A stretch of 64,000 nt of DNA from CALGFI01 sp963786805 (GCA_963786805.1 CAWBAK010000002.1:248001-312000); one strand, 5' to 3'; positions 40,475-50,235 are shown, numbered from the stretch's first letter. Numbers and translations are program-made. The notes: generated by a model not told the origin, from the letters alone.

Positions 40475-42277
40475 ATGAAGAGGCGTGCGATCTTTGCCGG
40501 TACCGTCCTCGCCGTCGCGCTCGTCGCGTCACTGACGTCTGCCAGGGCTGCGCGCGGAGGTTTCACGACGAGCCGTCCGAGGATGCTCACCGCGGTCAAG
40601 GCGGGCGTCACGGTCACACCGCTCCTGACGGTCGGGGACACGCTCCCCGGCGGGATCCGATACGAGGCGATCCCGGACGGGATCTCGCTCCGCAGCATCC
40701 CCGGCGGACGTGCCGAGGTCTTCGTGAACCACGAGACGAGCAAGGTTCCGTTCCCGTTCAACACCGCGGCACCGACGTCCGCGAACGGCGAGAGCGACTT
40801 CGACAACTCTCAGGTCACCAAGCTCGTCGTCGATGCGTCGACCGGCGGCACCCTCAAGGCTTCCTTCGCGATCCCGAGCGCCGCCGGGTTCCAGCGCTTC
40901 TGCTCCAACTACCTCGCCACGGCAGCGGAAGGGTTCGCCCGGGACATCCTGTTCACGAACGAGGAGTCGCCCGACTACGTCCTGCGGAAGGAAGACTCGT
41001 GGCCGCCGGCGCTGAACGACCCGGCGCAGGAGGAGAACGGCGTCGTGGTTGCGCTCGACGTCAAGAAGGGGACCTACCACTCGATCTACGGCATGGGCCG
41101 GCACAACCACGAGAACGCCGTTCCGATCCCGGGCTTCGACGATCTCGTCGTGCTGTCCGGCGACGACACGTTCACGAGCGGCTCGCTCACGGTCCCGCCG
41201 GGCGGCGCCGTCTCGGGCACGGTGCCCTCGCAGTCCGAGCTCTACTCGTACATCGCGCCCGACACGGACTCGTTGCTGGCCGACGAGGGCGACCTCTGGG
41301 CGTTCGTCTCCGACACCGCGGGCTTCAACGACTACTACGACTTCACCCCAGGCTCGACGCAGAGCATCACCGGTCACTTCGTCCAGGTGCCGAAGAACAT
41401 CGCAACCGGGAAGAACCCGGACGGCTCCGAGATGAAGGCGGCAGACGTGCCGGCTGCCCAGGGCGGGCCGTTCCCGGCGCCGCCGAATGACGGCAGCTGG
41501 CAGCGCGATCTCCGGATCTTGACGCCGACGGGGATCGACGGACCGCAGTGGGTGCTGCAGTACTGGGCCGTCCAGAACAACGTGTTCGAGTTCGTCCGGG
41601 TCGAGGACATCGCGTACGACAAGCGTCCGGGCGAGGGGAACGTTGCCTACATCGTCGACTCGGGTCGCGGCACCCTCCCGGGCGCAGCGCCGTTCTTCGG
41701 ACCCGGCATCTCCACGAACGGACGGGTCTGGAGGATGGAGTTCGATCCCAGCGACCCGAAGGTCGTCACGTCCTTCAGCGTGTTCGTCGAGGGCGACGAC
41801 GCCGAGGTCAAGACGGTCGGCGAGGTCCATCAGCCGGACAACATCGAGACGACCCAGACGGGTCTCCTCCTCACCGAAGACCCCGGCAGCAGCCAGCAGT
41901 TCACCGCCGCCCAGCAGACGTCGGATCTCGGGAGGGCGACGACCGCGCGGCTGATGTACGTCCCGTTCTCGAACCCGGCCGTGCCCGAGGTCGTCGCGCG
42001 GGTCGATCAGTCGACCGACAACGGTGCGACCGATTTCGACGCACGCCCCGCCGGCAACTGGGGCGCGTGGGAGTCGACCGGCATCGTCGACGCCTCTGCG
42101 GCGTTCGGCCCCGGCGCGTACCTGATCAACGTGCAGGCACACACGCTGTGGGTGCAGAGCGCACCGGGCAATGACACGTACATCGATCCCCCACCGCCCG
42201 ATCCCAACAACAACCCCGACTTCATGTTCAAGCGCGAAGGCGGGCAGCTGTTGCTGATCCGGATCCCCGGGATCTAG
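40475..42277 (+). CDS. Secreted DUF839/PhoX-like protein
   Basis: 600 residues. Sec signal MKRRAIFAGTVLAVALVASLTSARA, cleaved near residue 26. The mature protein has the beta-propeller-like pattern of DUF839: GISLRSIPGGRAEVFVNHETSKVPFPF, LDVKKGTYHSIYGMGRHNHENAVPIPGFDDLVVLSGDDTF, GDLWAFVSD, EVHQPDNIETTQTGLLLTEDPGS. In PhoX such residues bind Fe and Ca for phosphatase activity; here activity is only inferred. NHE and HNHEN resemble PhoX metal-site segments. It stands alone and ends at a strong hairpin terminator. Confidence 0.8.
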   Translation: MKRRAIFAGTVLAVALVASLTSARAARGGFTTSRPRMLTAVKAGVTVTPLLTVGDTLPGGIRYEAIPDGISLRSIPGGRAEVFVNHETSKVPFPFNTAAPTSANGESDFDNSQVTKLVVDASTGGTLKASFAIPSAAGFQRFCSNYLATAAEGFARDILFTNEESPDYVLRKEDSWPPALNDPAQEENGVVVALDVKKGTYHSIYGMGRHNHENAVPIPGFDDLVVLSGDDTFTSGSLTVPPGGAVSGTVPSQSELYSYIAPDTDSLLADEGDLWAFVSDTAGFNDYYDFTPGSTQSITGHFVQVPKNIATGKNPDGSEMKAADVPAAQGGPFPAPPNDGSWQRDLRILTPTGIDGPQWVLQYWAVQNNVFEFVRVEDIAYDKRPGEGNVAYIVDSGRGTLPGAAPFFGPGISTNGRVWRMEFDPSDPKVVTSFSVFVEGDDAEVKTVGEVHQPDNIETTQTGLLLTEDPGSSQQFTAAQQTSDLGRATTARLMYVPFSNPAVPEVVARVDQSTDNGATDFDARPAGNWGAWESTGIVDASAAFGPGAYLINVQAHTLWVQSAPGNDTYIDPPPPDPNNNPDFMFKREGGQLLLIRIPGI

Positions 42278-42280
42278 CGA

Positions 42281-43706
42281 TCACACGCTGGAGCGACGAG
42301 GGGCGCCCTTCGGGGCGCCCCTCCGCTCGTCCTGAGGGATGGACGAGGCGCCGGTCGATCCCGCGACCCGCACATCGCGCCCCCTCGGAGTGCCGACAAG
42401 CGCTCCGTCCCGCATGACGACGCTTCCACGGATGATCGTGCATCGCACGCGGCACGAGACGGAGGCGCCCTCGAACGGTGTCACGCGCGCCCGACTGTGG
42501 AGGTTCTCGTGCCGGATCTCCCAGGGATCGCCGGGGCGGACGATGGTGATGTCGGCGTCCGATCCGGGCAGCAAGCTTCCCTTTCGCGGCCACACGCCGT
42601 AGGCCCGCGCCGGATCTCTCGACGTGAGCGCCACGTACCGTGAGGCATCGAGCCGGCCCTCCAACACGGCGGTGAAGAGCAGCGGCAGCTGCGTCTCCAC
42701 GCCGATGAAGCCCGACTTCACGTCCCAGACGGACTCAGCGATCTTCTCCTCGGGAAGACGCGGAGCGTGATCGGTGGCGATGTTGTCGATCGACCCGTCC
42801 CGGAGCCCTTCCCAGAGGGCGTCCCGGTCGTCGCTCGACCTGAACGGGGGGGAGAACATCAAGACCGTTCCCTTCCGCTTCGTATCCTCGTCGGTGAACC
42901 AGAGCCACTGCGGGCCGGTCTCGGCGGTGACGTCGACTCCCGTCCGCTTCCCGGTCCGGATCGCCTCGAGCGACTCCATCGACGTCACGTGGCAGACGTG
43001 AAGCTTCGTACCCGGCCGAACGCGCGAATGAGATGCAACGCTCGACCATGTCGTACTCGGAGATGCTCGGCCTTGCCTCGAGGTTGGCGACGGCGTCGTG
43101 ACGACCGGCCGATCGGAGCGCTTGCGCCCGACGGGGATAGATGTGCGGGTTCTCGGCATGGACGGCAGCTCGAAGGCCCGTCGCGGCGATCCGCTCGAAC
43201 GCCTCGAGGAGGGCGCCGTCGTCACACGGCGAGATCCCCTCGATCGCCTGGTGGAGGTACAGCTTGTAGCCGATCACGCCGGCCTCGGCCATCCCCTCGA
43301 TCTCGTCGAGGTTCTCCTGCCCCACGATCCCGAAGAGACCGAAGTCGACGTAGGACTTCGGCGTCACGATCGAGCGCTTCTCGTTCACGAGGGCTCCCGT
43401 GGACGTGGGCGGGATCGTGTTCGGCATCTCGAAGACGGTGGTCACGCCGCCCATGACCGCCGCGGTCGAGCCCGTCTCGAAGTCCTCGTGCCGCGGAAGG
43501 CCGGGTTCCCGGAAATGGACGTGCGTATCGATGACGCCCGGGATGACGTAGTCACCCTCGGCGTCGATCGTCTCGGCTGCCTCCGGGAGCGCGTCGTCGT
43601 CGCCGATCGCGACCACCACGCCGTCCGTTGAGGCAACCCCACCCTGGAACGTCTGATCGTCGAGGACGACACGCCCGTTGCGCACGACGAGGTCGGCCGT
43701 GGTCAT
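42281..43706 (-). CDS. Cyclic amidohydrolase, allantoinase/dihydroorotase-like (one frameshift)
   Basis: Metal-dependent ring-opening amidohydrolase, about 474 residues. Metal motif IDTHVHFREPGLPRHEDF, carboxylated-Lys region VIGYKLYLHQA, HAENPHIY, then in the second frame HVCHVTSMESLEAIR, NIATDHAPRLPEEK and GVETQLPLLFTAV. This matches the allantoinase/hydantoinase/dihydroorotase group, closest in pattern to allantoinase-type enzymes. The frames join at 43011-43013, where one extra base in a GGG run (minus strand) breaks ARSAGTKLHV. The last 27 residues (SSIPQDERRGAPKGAPRRSSV region) are encoded by the terminator hairpin and may not be natural. It is the last gene of the seven-gene operon. 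Confidence 0.8.
42298..42323. terminator. Bidirectional hairpin terminator
   Basis: GAGGGGCGCCC (42298-42308), TTCG tetraloop, GGGCGCCCCTC (42313-42323): an 11-bp perfect stem 20 bases after the PhoX-like stop. Because the repeat is symmetric it can serve the convergent amidohydrolase operon too, whose ORF formally runs through it. Confidence 0.75.
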
Positions 43707-43745
43707 CGATCGCCTTCTGAGCGTCGCCCGACGTCCACGACGTGC

Positions 43746-44855
43746 TCATCCCGTCAGCGCGGCGTCCAGCGCGTCCAGGAAGGCGGCGTTCTGATCCTCC
43801 GTCCCGACGCTCACGCGGATCCATCCCTCCAGCAGGTCGCCACGCACCATCACACCTCGGCGGTAGAGACCCTCGGTCACCTCGTCCGCGGGTCGCAGCA
43901 GCGGCCGGAAGAGGAGGAAACCTCCTTGCGGATCCGGAGCGACCTCGACCCCATCCATCGAACCGAGCGACTCGTTCAGGAACGCGCGGCCGGTCCTGGT
44001 CGCTTCGATGTTCCGTTCGAGATGATCCTCGTCCTCGAGCGCAGCTCTGGCCGCGGCCTCGGCGACGACGCTCACGCTCCAGCTGGGCCGGAACTTCGCC
44101 AGCGCCGTGATGGCCTCCTCGGAGGCAACCGCGTATCCGACACGAAGCCCGGCCAGCCCGTACATCTTCGAGAAGCTCCGCGTGACGACGAGGTTCGGCA
44201 CGGAGTCGACCAGCGTCACCGCGGTCCTCGACCGGAAGTCGTCGGCGGCTTCGATGTAGTGCTCATCGAGGACGACGACGGCATCGGGAAGACCTTGGGC
44301 CAGTTCCTGAACGGTCGCCGGATCGGTGAAACGGCTCGTCGTGTTGTTGGGAGAGGAGACGAACACGACCTTCGCGCCGGTACCCACCGCCGCGATCGCG
44401 CTCACGTCGACGTCGAACGGGGGGGAGATCCGGACCGATGTCTCTTCCCGCTCGGCCAGGATGGCGACCTCGGCGTAGGCGGTGAAGGAGGGATCGATCC
44501 ACAGGACCGTATCCCCCGCGTGGGAGAAGGCCCTGACGATGAGCGGCCAGGTCGAGGACGAGCCGGTCGCGGGCAGGACCTGCTCCGGCTGGATGCCGAG
44601 CACCTTGGCGATCGCCTCTCGGAGCTGGGGCACCGATGAGCTCGGATACCGGTGCAGCTCGTCGCCGTCGGAGGCTCGGCGGATCGCTTCTCGGACCAGC
44701 GGAGAGGGGCCGAGAGGCGCCTCGTTGGACGAGAGCTTCACGATCTGATCCAACGGGATCCCGTAGCGGTCCCGGATCTCGCCGGCGGTCGGGCCGGGGA
44801 TGTACGGGCGTAACTTCCGAACCGCGGTGTTGGCGTTCCGCTCGAAGACGCTCAC
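43746..44855 (-). CDS. HisC-like PLP aminotransferase
   Basis: Fold-type I aminotransferase of 369 residues: LSSNEAPLGPSPLVREAI, PATGSSSTWPLIVRAF, FVSSPNNTTSRF, VVLDEHYIEAADD (PLP Asp), TRSFSKMYGLAGLRVGYA (Schiff-base Lys) and the C-terminal Arg in EGWIRVSVGT. It is like histidinol-phosphate aminotransferase, but no his gene is near. In this operon it is more likely a catabolic or aromatic-amino-acid-type transaminase. Start ATG? The first codon at 44855 is GTG with AGGAGGAT 3-4 bp upstream. Confidence 0.85.
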   Translation of the reverse strand: MSVFERNANTAVRKLRPYIPGPTAGEIRDRYGIPLDQIVKLSSNEAPLGPSPLVREAIRRASDGDELHRYPSSSVPQLREAIAKVLGIQPEQVLPATGSSSTWPLIVRAFSHAGDTVLWIDPSFTAYAEVAILAEREETSVRISPPFDVDVSAIAAVGTGAKVVFVSSPNNTTSRFTDPATVQELAQGLPDAVVVLDEHYIEAADDFRSRTAVTLVDSVPNLVVTRSFSKMYGLAGLRVGYAVASEEAITALAKFRPSWSVSVVAEAAARAALEDEDHLERNIEATRTGRAFLNESLGSMDGVEVAPDPQGGFLLFRPLLRPADEVTEGLYRRGVMVRGDLLEGWIRVSVGTEDQNAAFLDALDAALTG

Positions 44856-44888
44856 GTGATCCTCCTCTTTCGCGCGATGGCGTCGTAC

Positions 44889-45920
44889 TCAGACGGCAGC
44901 CGGCTGACCAAGGAATCCCCGGAGCGCCTCGATGTTCTGAAGGACCGCGTCCTTCCCGTTCAGCTTGTCGACACACGAGCGGATGACGAGGAACTCGACT
45001 CCGGCGTCGACGTACTCCCGAAGTTTCTCGCGACACTCCGTCGGCGTCCCGAACACGACGAACGCCTCGAGCATCTCCTCGGTGATCGCGCGGTAGGCGC
45101 CTTCGACATCTCCGCTCCAGTACGTCTCCCGCAGAGCCTGCACCTGCGGAAGCTGATCCGTCGTCTTCACGATGGGGTCGAACTCCGGATAGATGATGTA
45201 GAAGAGCAGTCCCCGCTTCGCCGCCTCGATCGCCTCGTGCCGGTCCTCGGACGCCGAGAACACGATGCTGCAGCCGATCTCGATGTCGGCCGGGGAGCGA
45301 CCTGCGGCCTCCGCCCCTTCGGCCACGAGCTCGATCGAGTCGCGGATGAACCGGGGCGTGCTGAGCGAGTTCAGGATCACCCCGTCGGCGACCTCGCCCG
45401 TCAGGCGTCGCATCTTCGGCCCCGTCACGCCGAGGTAGATCCGGATGTCGCGCGGCGCATCCGTCAGTGTCGTCAGGTCGGGATAGTCGGTGATGTTGAA
45501 GAACTCTCCGTGATAGTTCGTCGGCCCCTCCGACAGCAGGCTGCGGATCACCTCGACGTACTCACGCGCACGCACGACGGGACTCCGGAATCCCCCCCCG
45601 AACCACGCCTCCACGCGTTGCTTGTAGCTCGTCCCGAGCCCGAGGATGCGGAACCTGCCGTTGGAGACCTCGCTCAGCGTGAGCGCCGCCGCGGCGGTCT
45701 GCATCGGAGACCGCACGTACATCGGGATGATGTTCGTGCCCAGGTTGATCGTTCGGGTCTCCAGTGCGGCGCGCGTGAGGATCACCGCGGCGTCGCGGCC
45801 GGCGGACTCGGACATGACCCCGTACTCGAAGCCGCTCGTCTCCGCCTCCTGCCAGCACGCGATGACGTCGTCGACCGGGATGTCCAACAGGCTGTAGAAG
45901 GTCAGTGCAAGGCTCGGCAT
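44889..45920 (-). CDS. Luciferase-like (LLM class) flavin- or F420-dependent oxidoreductase
   Basis: 343 residues. Bacterial-luciferase TIM barrel: DVIACWQEAETSGFEYGVMSES, INLGTNIIPMYVRSPMQTAAAALTLSEVSNGRFRILGLGTS, then IYLGVTGPKMRRLTGEVADGVILNSLSTPRFI. This last pattern is common in F420-dependent reductases and oxygenases of actinobacteria. The reaction is unknown. The gene starts at ATG 45920 directly after the amidotransferase stop (45921-45923), so translation is coupled. Confidence 0.87.
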   Translation of the reverse strand: MPSLALTFYSLLDIPVDDVIACWQEAETSGFEYGVMSESAGRDAAVILTRAALETRTINLGTNIIPMYVRSPMQTAAAALTLSEVSNGRFRILGLGTSYKQRVEAWFGGGFRSPVVRAREYVEVIRSLLSEGPTNYHGEFFNITDYPDLTTLTDAPRDIRIYLGVTGPKMRRLTGEVADGVILNSLSTPRFIRDSIELVAEGAEAAGRSPADIEIGCSIVFSASEDRHEAIEAAKRGLLFYIIYPEFDPIVKTTDQLPQVQALRETYWSGDVEGAYRAITEEMLEAFVVFGTPTECREKLREYVDAGVEFLVIRSCVDKLNGKDAVLQNIEALRGFLGQPAAV

Positions 45921-46676
45921 CTACGATTCCACCCCCATCGTCGCCGCGCGGGGGCGATCGACGACATCCAGGTCCAGCCACCGTCGGAACAGGTCAAGTG
46001 CGTTGGTACGCATGGCTTGGTGCTCGCGGTCGAGCTCGCCCAGAAGACGCGGAAGCGCCTCGGTTCCGAGCACCGACTCCAGCGCATCGGCGTAGGCAGG
46101 GATATCGCCCCACTCGCGAACCGCTTGCGGCGACACCTCCAAGTGGAACTGCAAGCCGTAGGCCCGCCTCCACCGGAAGGCCTGATGACGATAGGAAGCA
46201 GAAGAGGCCAACAGGAGCGCGCCCCGTGGGAGATCGAACGTGTCGCTGTGCCACTGGAGTGTGAGGAGACGCTTGGGGAGCACGGAGAAGACGGGATCCA
46301 GCATGCCTTCACGTTCCAGGTCGACGGCAAGCATCCCGACCTCAGGTGCGGCTCCTTCATAGACGCGGGCACCGAGGCTCGCCGCCAGCAGCTGGGCACC
46401 GAGGCACACGCCCCAGAACGGCCGGTCCGCGCGGACGAACTCACCGATGAGATCCTTCTCCGCTCGCAACCACCCGAACGAATCCTCGTCGTTCACGCTC
46501 ATCGGCCCGCCCATCGCGATCAGCGCGTCGAACCCTTCCCAAGCCGGTATGGCATCTCCCCGATCGAGCTCGACGGCGACCGTCGCGATCCCGCGTTCGT
46601 CGAGCTCGTCCTGGAACGCGCCCGGCGCCTCGCACTCCGCGTGCTGCAGGACGAGGACGGTGCGCTCAGATCTCAT
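45921..46676 (-). CDS. Class I glutamine amidotransferase (GATase1)
   Basis: 251 residues with a complete triad: Cys91 in GVCLGAQL, His178 and Glu180 in LQFHLEV, plus the oxyanion-loop GGPMSVND. It is similar to the single-domain GuaA-like proteins. Such enzymes hydrolyse glutamine or gamma-glutamyl compounds; in catabolic operons they can remove a gamma-glutamyl group. ATG 46676 overlaps the end of the permease gene by 11 bp. Confidence 0.87.
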   Translation of the reverse strand: MRSERTVLVLQHAECEAPGAFQDELDERGIATVAVELDRGDAIPAWEGFDALIAMGGPMSVNDEDSFGWLRAEKDLIGEFVRADRPFWGVCLGAQLLAASLGARVYEGAAPEVGMLAVDLEREGMLDPVFSVLPKRLLTLQWHSDTFDLPRGALLLASSASYRHQAFRWRRAYGLQFHLEVSPQAVREWGDIPAYADALESVLGTEALPRLLGELDREHQAMRTNALDLFRRWLDLDVVDRPRAATMGVES

Positions 46677-47493
46677 CTGCGCGCCAGAAGATCAGCTTCC
46701 TGCCGACCCACTCGAGGATGAAGTACCCGACCGCGCCGACCGCGGCGAGGATGACGATCACGGCGAACACGCGATCGATCCGAAGCTGGAAGTTGTAGAG
46801 GTTGAGCAGATACCCCATGCCGGACGATGCCCCGACGAACTCGCCCACGAGCGCACCGATCACGGCGAACGTCAGCGCCGTCTGGACCCCTGCGAAGATG
46901 ATCGGAAGCGCGTGCGGCAGCGACACCTTCCGGAAGACCTGGAACCGCGTCGCGCGCAACGATCGCATCAAGCGGATCGACTCCTCGGGCACGTTCTCGA
47001 GTCCGACCTTCGTATTGATGAGCACCGGGAAGAACGCGATCACGATGGCCATCACGACCTTCGACGTCTGGCCGAAACCGAACCAGGCGATGAACAAGGG
47101 CGCGAAGACGATCTTCGGAACCGCCTGGAACGCGACCACGAAGGGATACGTCACCCGGTTCACCACCGTCGAGATCGCCAAGAGGACGCCGGCGACGAAT
47201 CCGATCACGGTGCCCAATGCGAACCCGATCCCGATCTCGCTCAGGGTGACCGTGAAGTGCTCGAGGAAGAAGTCCGTCTGGACCAGCGTCCACAGCGCCA
47301 CCGCCACCTTCGAGAACGGCGGCAGGATGATCTCGGAGACGAACCCGACCCGCGGAAGCACTTCCCACAAGGCGATCAGGACCCCGAGGAGCGCGAGCGA
47401 GCCCAGCCGATACCGCCACGATCCCCTTCGTCGCTCGGGCGGCCTGCTGGTCACGGGCTCGACCTCGCTCACCCGCTCGCGGGTCCGGTTCAC
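46666..47493 (-). CDS. ABC importer permease, NitT/TauT (SsuC) type
   Basis: 275 residues, about six helices. BPD_transp_1 domain with the EAA-like loop RLMRSLRATRFQVFRKVSLPHALPIIFAGVQTAL and the family's start LGVLIALWEVLPRVGFVSEIILPPFSKVAVAL. GTG 47493 overlaps the ATPase stop (GTGA). Relatives carry nitrate, taurine, alkanesulfonates or thiamine-pyrimidine precursors. Confidence 0.88.
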   Translation of the reverse strand: MNRTRERVSEVEPVTSRPPERRRGSWRYRLGSLALLGVLIALWEVLPRVGFVSEIILPPFSKVAVALWTLVQTDFFLEHFTVTLSEIGIGFALGTVIGFVAGVLLAISTVVNRVTYPFVVAFQAVPKIVFAPLFIAWFGFGQTSKVVMAIVIAFFPVLINTKVGLENVPEESIRLMRSLRATRFQVFRKVSLPHALPIIFAGVQTALTFAVIGALVGEFVGASSGMGYLLNLYNFQLRIDRVFAVIVILAAVGAVGYFILEWVGRKLIFWRADEI

Positions 47494-48296
47494 GGTTTCC
47501 CTCCCAGGAGGTGCCGCACCTCGAACACGAGGTCCGAGAAGACCGACTCGTGCATCACGGAGACATCTCGCGGCCGCTCGAGACCCACGTCGATCACGCC
47601 CGCGACCTCGCCGGGCCGAGGCGTCATGACGACCACGCGATCCGACAGGAACACCGCTTCGCCGATGTTGTGCGTCACGAACGCAACCGTCATGCGGGCG
47701 GCATCCGTGACCCGAAGGAGCTCGAGGTTCATCGCCTCTCGCGTGAACTCGTCCAGCGAGCCGAAGGGCTCGTCCATCAGGACGAGCTCGGGCTCGTACG
47801 CCAATACGCGAGCGAGGGCGACGCGCTGTTGCATCCCTCCGGAGAGCTGACGCGGGAACGAACGGGTGAACTCCCCGAGACCGACGAGCTCGATCGCGGC
47901 GCGTGCCTTGTCGGCCGATGCCGGCTTGTCTCCCCCGAACACCTCCGCCGGAAGGAGCACGTTCCGTTCCACCGTTCTCCACGGAAGCAGCACGGGAGCC
48001 TGGAACATGAACCCGACCTTGCGGCTGGGTTCCCGGATCTCTCGGCCGTGCAGCAGGACCGAGCCGCTCGATGGAGCGAGGAGGCCCGCGATGATGTTCA
48101 GGAGCGTGGACTTGCCGCAGCCGCTCGGGCCGACGAAGCTGACGAACTCGCCCTCCGAGATCGTGACGTCGACATCGCGCAACGCCGTGACTTCGCCGGT
48201 GGCGCCGGCGAATACGCGCGTCACACCACGGGCCTCGATGATCGGCGTGCGTTCCGAGTGCCGCTCCGTCGGTTCCAAAGACACGGCCGGCAACAC
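47490..48296 (-). CDS. ABC importer ATPase, NitT/TauT (SsuB) type
   Basis: 268 residues. Walker A GPSGCGKST, Q-loop FMFQAPVLLPWRTVERNVLLPAEV, signature LSGGMQQRVALARVL, Walker B LVLMDEPFGSLDEFTRE and switch His in VTHNIGEAV. This is the standard partner of the adjacent SsuC-like permease. The GTG start at 48296 shares its G with the stop of the binding-protein gene. Its first 17 residues are variable and the conserved domain starts at IIEARGVTRVF. Confidence 0.92.
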   Translation of the reverse strand: MLPAVSLEPTERHSERTPIIEARGVTRVFAGATGEVTALRDVDVTISEGEFVSFVGPSGCGKSTLLNIIAGLLAPSSGSVLLHGREIREPSRKVGFMFQAPVLLPWRTVERNVLLPAEVFGGDKPASADKARAAIELVGLGEFTRSFPRQLSGGMQQRVALARVLAYEPELVLMDEPFGSLDEFTREAMNLELLRVTDAARMTVAFVTHNIGEAVFLSDRVVVMTPRPGEVAGVIDVGLERPRDVSVMHESVFSDLVFEVRHLLGGKP

Positions 48297-49411
48297 TACG
48301 TGGCCCCGGAGTAGTTAGCCGCCTCCTCCTCCACCGCCGCACGGTCGAAGTCGTTCGCCTCCTCCAGGAGGGAGTCGTCCAGGGCTTGGTCGAGGTCCAC
48401 GGGCTCCGGAAGCGCACCTTCCTCCTCGCTTCCCTGGAGCAAGAAGTCGTGGTACGCCTGGAACCCGGCCACGTTGTGCGAGCCGGTCGGTTGACCCGAA
48501 AGCACGGCCGGAAGTGTGGTCAGACCGGTTGAAACCTCGAAGAAGGCGCGAGCGAGCTCCTCGTCCTCGAACGCTTCCGGGGCCACCTGGGCCAAGATCT
48601 CGAGCGCCGCCTCCGGATTGGCCTGCGCGAAGACGATCGCCTTGCTCGCCGCCCGGAGGAACCCCACCAGATCGTCGTGGCGGGATGAGAGCGTCTCCTC
48701 CGACGTCACCACGCCGTCGGCGGGATATGCGGCGGCGTCCTCGGGAAGGATCACGGTCACCTCGATCCCAGCCGCCTCGACCGCAGCGACGTCGAAGACG
48801 CTCGAGGAGTACGCGTCGATCTCCCCCGACTCGAGCGCGTCGATCGTGAGGGCCGACCCCTCCCCGACGGGCACGAGCTCGACGTCCTGCCCCTCCGCGA
48901 GTCCTGCTTCCCGCAGGAGAGCGCGGACAAGGGGCACCTCTCCACCCGAGAGCTCGGAGATGCCGAGCTTCTTGCCGCTCAGATCCGCGACCGAACTGAT
49001 CCCCGCGTCGGCACGGGCAACCAACGTGAAGATGTTCGAGTACTGGAGCGAGTAGATCCACTTGAGGGGTTGACCCGATGCGACCCCGATGAGGAATGCG
49101 CCCGGAGCGGGAAGGGCGGCGTCGGCGTTGCCGGCGATCAGCTGCTGGATCGCGGCGCTCGAGCCGTCGGCGGCTTCCAGGGTTGCGTCGAGACCTTCGT
49201 CCTCGAGGTACCCGAGCTCCTCCGCGAGGTACCACGGGTAGAACTGGATCGGATCCTGGACCGGGAACATCATCGTGAACGGCCGGAGCTCCCCATCTCC
49301 GTTCCCCCCACCGTCCCCCGGGTCGTCGTCCCCGCAGGCCGCGGCCACGATCGCCGTGGCGAGCAGCAGCGCGATGACCTGGGCGAACGTCCTGCGCCGT
49401 GTCCTGCGCAT
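48296..49411 (-). CDS. ABC importer substrate-binding lipoprotein, NMT1/THI5-like
   Basis: 371 residues. Signal RRRTFAQVIALLLATAIVAAAC with a lipobox, then a Gly/Asp linker. The mature SBP has FPVQDPIQFYPWYLAEELGYLEDEGLDATLEAADGSSAAIQQLIAGNADAAL, typical of the NMT1/SsuA group whose ligands include thiamine pyrimidines, sulfonates, riboflavin and other heterocycles. The ligand cannot be read from sequence. ATG 49411 has GGGAGGGGAAGG just upstream. It is the first gene of the operon, with the promoter TTGCAA-N18-TATATA in front. Confidence 0.88.
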   Translation of the reverse strand: MRRTRRRTFAQVIALLLATAIVAAACGDDDPGDGGGNGDGELRPFTMMFPVQDPIQFYPWYLAEELGYLEDEGLDATLEAADGSSAAIQQLIAGNADAALPAPGAFLIGVASGQPLKWIYSLQYSNIFTLVARADAGISSVADLSGKKLGISELSGGEVPLVRALLREAGLAEGQDVELVPVGEGSALTIDALESGEIDAYSSSVFDVAAVEAAGIEVTVILPEDAAAYPADGVVTSEETLSSRHDDLVGFLRAASKAIVFAQANPEAALEILAQVAPEAFEDEELARAFFEVSTGLTTLPAVLSGQPTGSHNVAGFQAYHDFLLQGSEEEGALPEPVDLDQALDDSLLEEANDFDRAAVEEEAANYSGAT

Positions 49412-49542
49412 CCTTCCCCTCCCTCTTCGGCGATGAGGCATCCTGCATCCTATATAATCCCTGAGGTACGACGCTTGCAACATGACCTCCCGGAGAGCAC
49501 AGTCCGGAGTGCCGGCTCCACGATCGGCTGAGGAGGGCGCCC
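49412..49542. promoter_or_regulatory. Divergent promoter region, importer operon and GntR gene
   Basis: For the operon (minus strand): TTGCAA (49480-49475), 18 bp, TATATA (49456-49451). For gntR (plus strand): TATAAT (49453-49458) on the same AT-rich patch, so polymerases compete here. Tandem GCATCCT copies (about 49437-49450) overlap the downstream edge of the operon promoter and are candidates for regulator binding. This AT-rich patch stands out in the GC-rich window. Confidence 0.6.
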
Positions 49543-50226
49543 ATGGTGGACCACGTGCCGCTCGCCCTGCTCGAGGCGGATCGGCGAACGACCCGCGAAC
49601 AGGTCTACGAAGCGCTCCGTCGTGGCATCCTCGGAGGCGCCCTCGAGGCCGGCACCAGGCTCATCCAGACCGAGGTCGCGGACGCGCTCGGCGTCAGCAC
49701 GACTCCGGTCCGGGAGGCCCTTCGCGATCTCGCCGCCGAAGGGCTCGTTCGGTTCGACGACTACCGAGGTGCCGTCGTTCAACGGCCGAACCTGGCCGAC
49801 ATCCGCGAGATCTACAAGCTGCGGATCATCCTGGAGCCCGCGGCCATCCGTCAGAGCCTGGAGAACCTCACCGATGAGGATCTGACTCGAGCGACGGACC
49901 TCCAGGATCTGATGGATGAAGAGCGTGACCTCGGCGTCTGGGTCGAGCTCAACAACCAGTTCCACGCGGTGTTCGACGACTCCAGGTCTCCACGGATGAA
50001 TGCGATCCTGCGGAACCTGCGTGACAGCGCCGCGCTCGTCGTCGGCTTCTCGAATCGGGTGCGGCCGACGCTGATCGACGGCAGCAATCGTCAACACCAC
50101 CTCCTGCTGAAGGCCTGCCGCGACCACAACGGCGACGACGCCGCCAAGATCGTGGAGGAGCACGTTCGCCAGACGCTGGATGCGATGGAGCAGTACTTCG
50201 CTGAAGTGAGCGATCCTCCGCACTAG
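49543..50226 (+). CDS. GntR-family (FadR subfamily) transcriptional regulator
   Basis: 227 residues. Winged helix (REQVYEALRRGILGGALEAGTRLIQTEVADALGVSTTPVREALRDLAAEGLVRFDDYRGAVV) and an all-helical FCD domain with metal-site residues (FHAVFDDS, HHLLLKACRDHNGDDAAKIVEEHVRQTL: His near 143, 188 and 210). Such FadR-type proteins are usually repressors relieved by a carboxylate ligand. It is divergent from the importer operon and likely regulates it. ATG 49543 has GAGGAGGG upstream. Confidence 0.92.
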   Translation: MVDHVPLALLEADRRTTREQVYEALRRGILGGALEAGTRLIQTEVADALGVSTTPVREALRDLAAEGLVRFDDYRGAVVQRPNLADIREIYKLRIILEPAAIRQSLENLTDEDLTRATDLQDLMDEERDLGVWVELNNQFHAVFDDSRSPRMNAILRNLRDSAALVVGFSNRVRPTLIDGSNRQHHLLLKACRDHNGDDAAKIVEEHVRQTLDAMEQYFAEVSDPPH

Positions 50227-50235
50227 TTGCTGCGC

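Noticed and set aside
44856..46721. 621-codon plus-strand ORF opposite the LLM and amidotransferase genes
   Set aside because: Shadow of two well-supported minus-strand genes.
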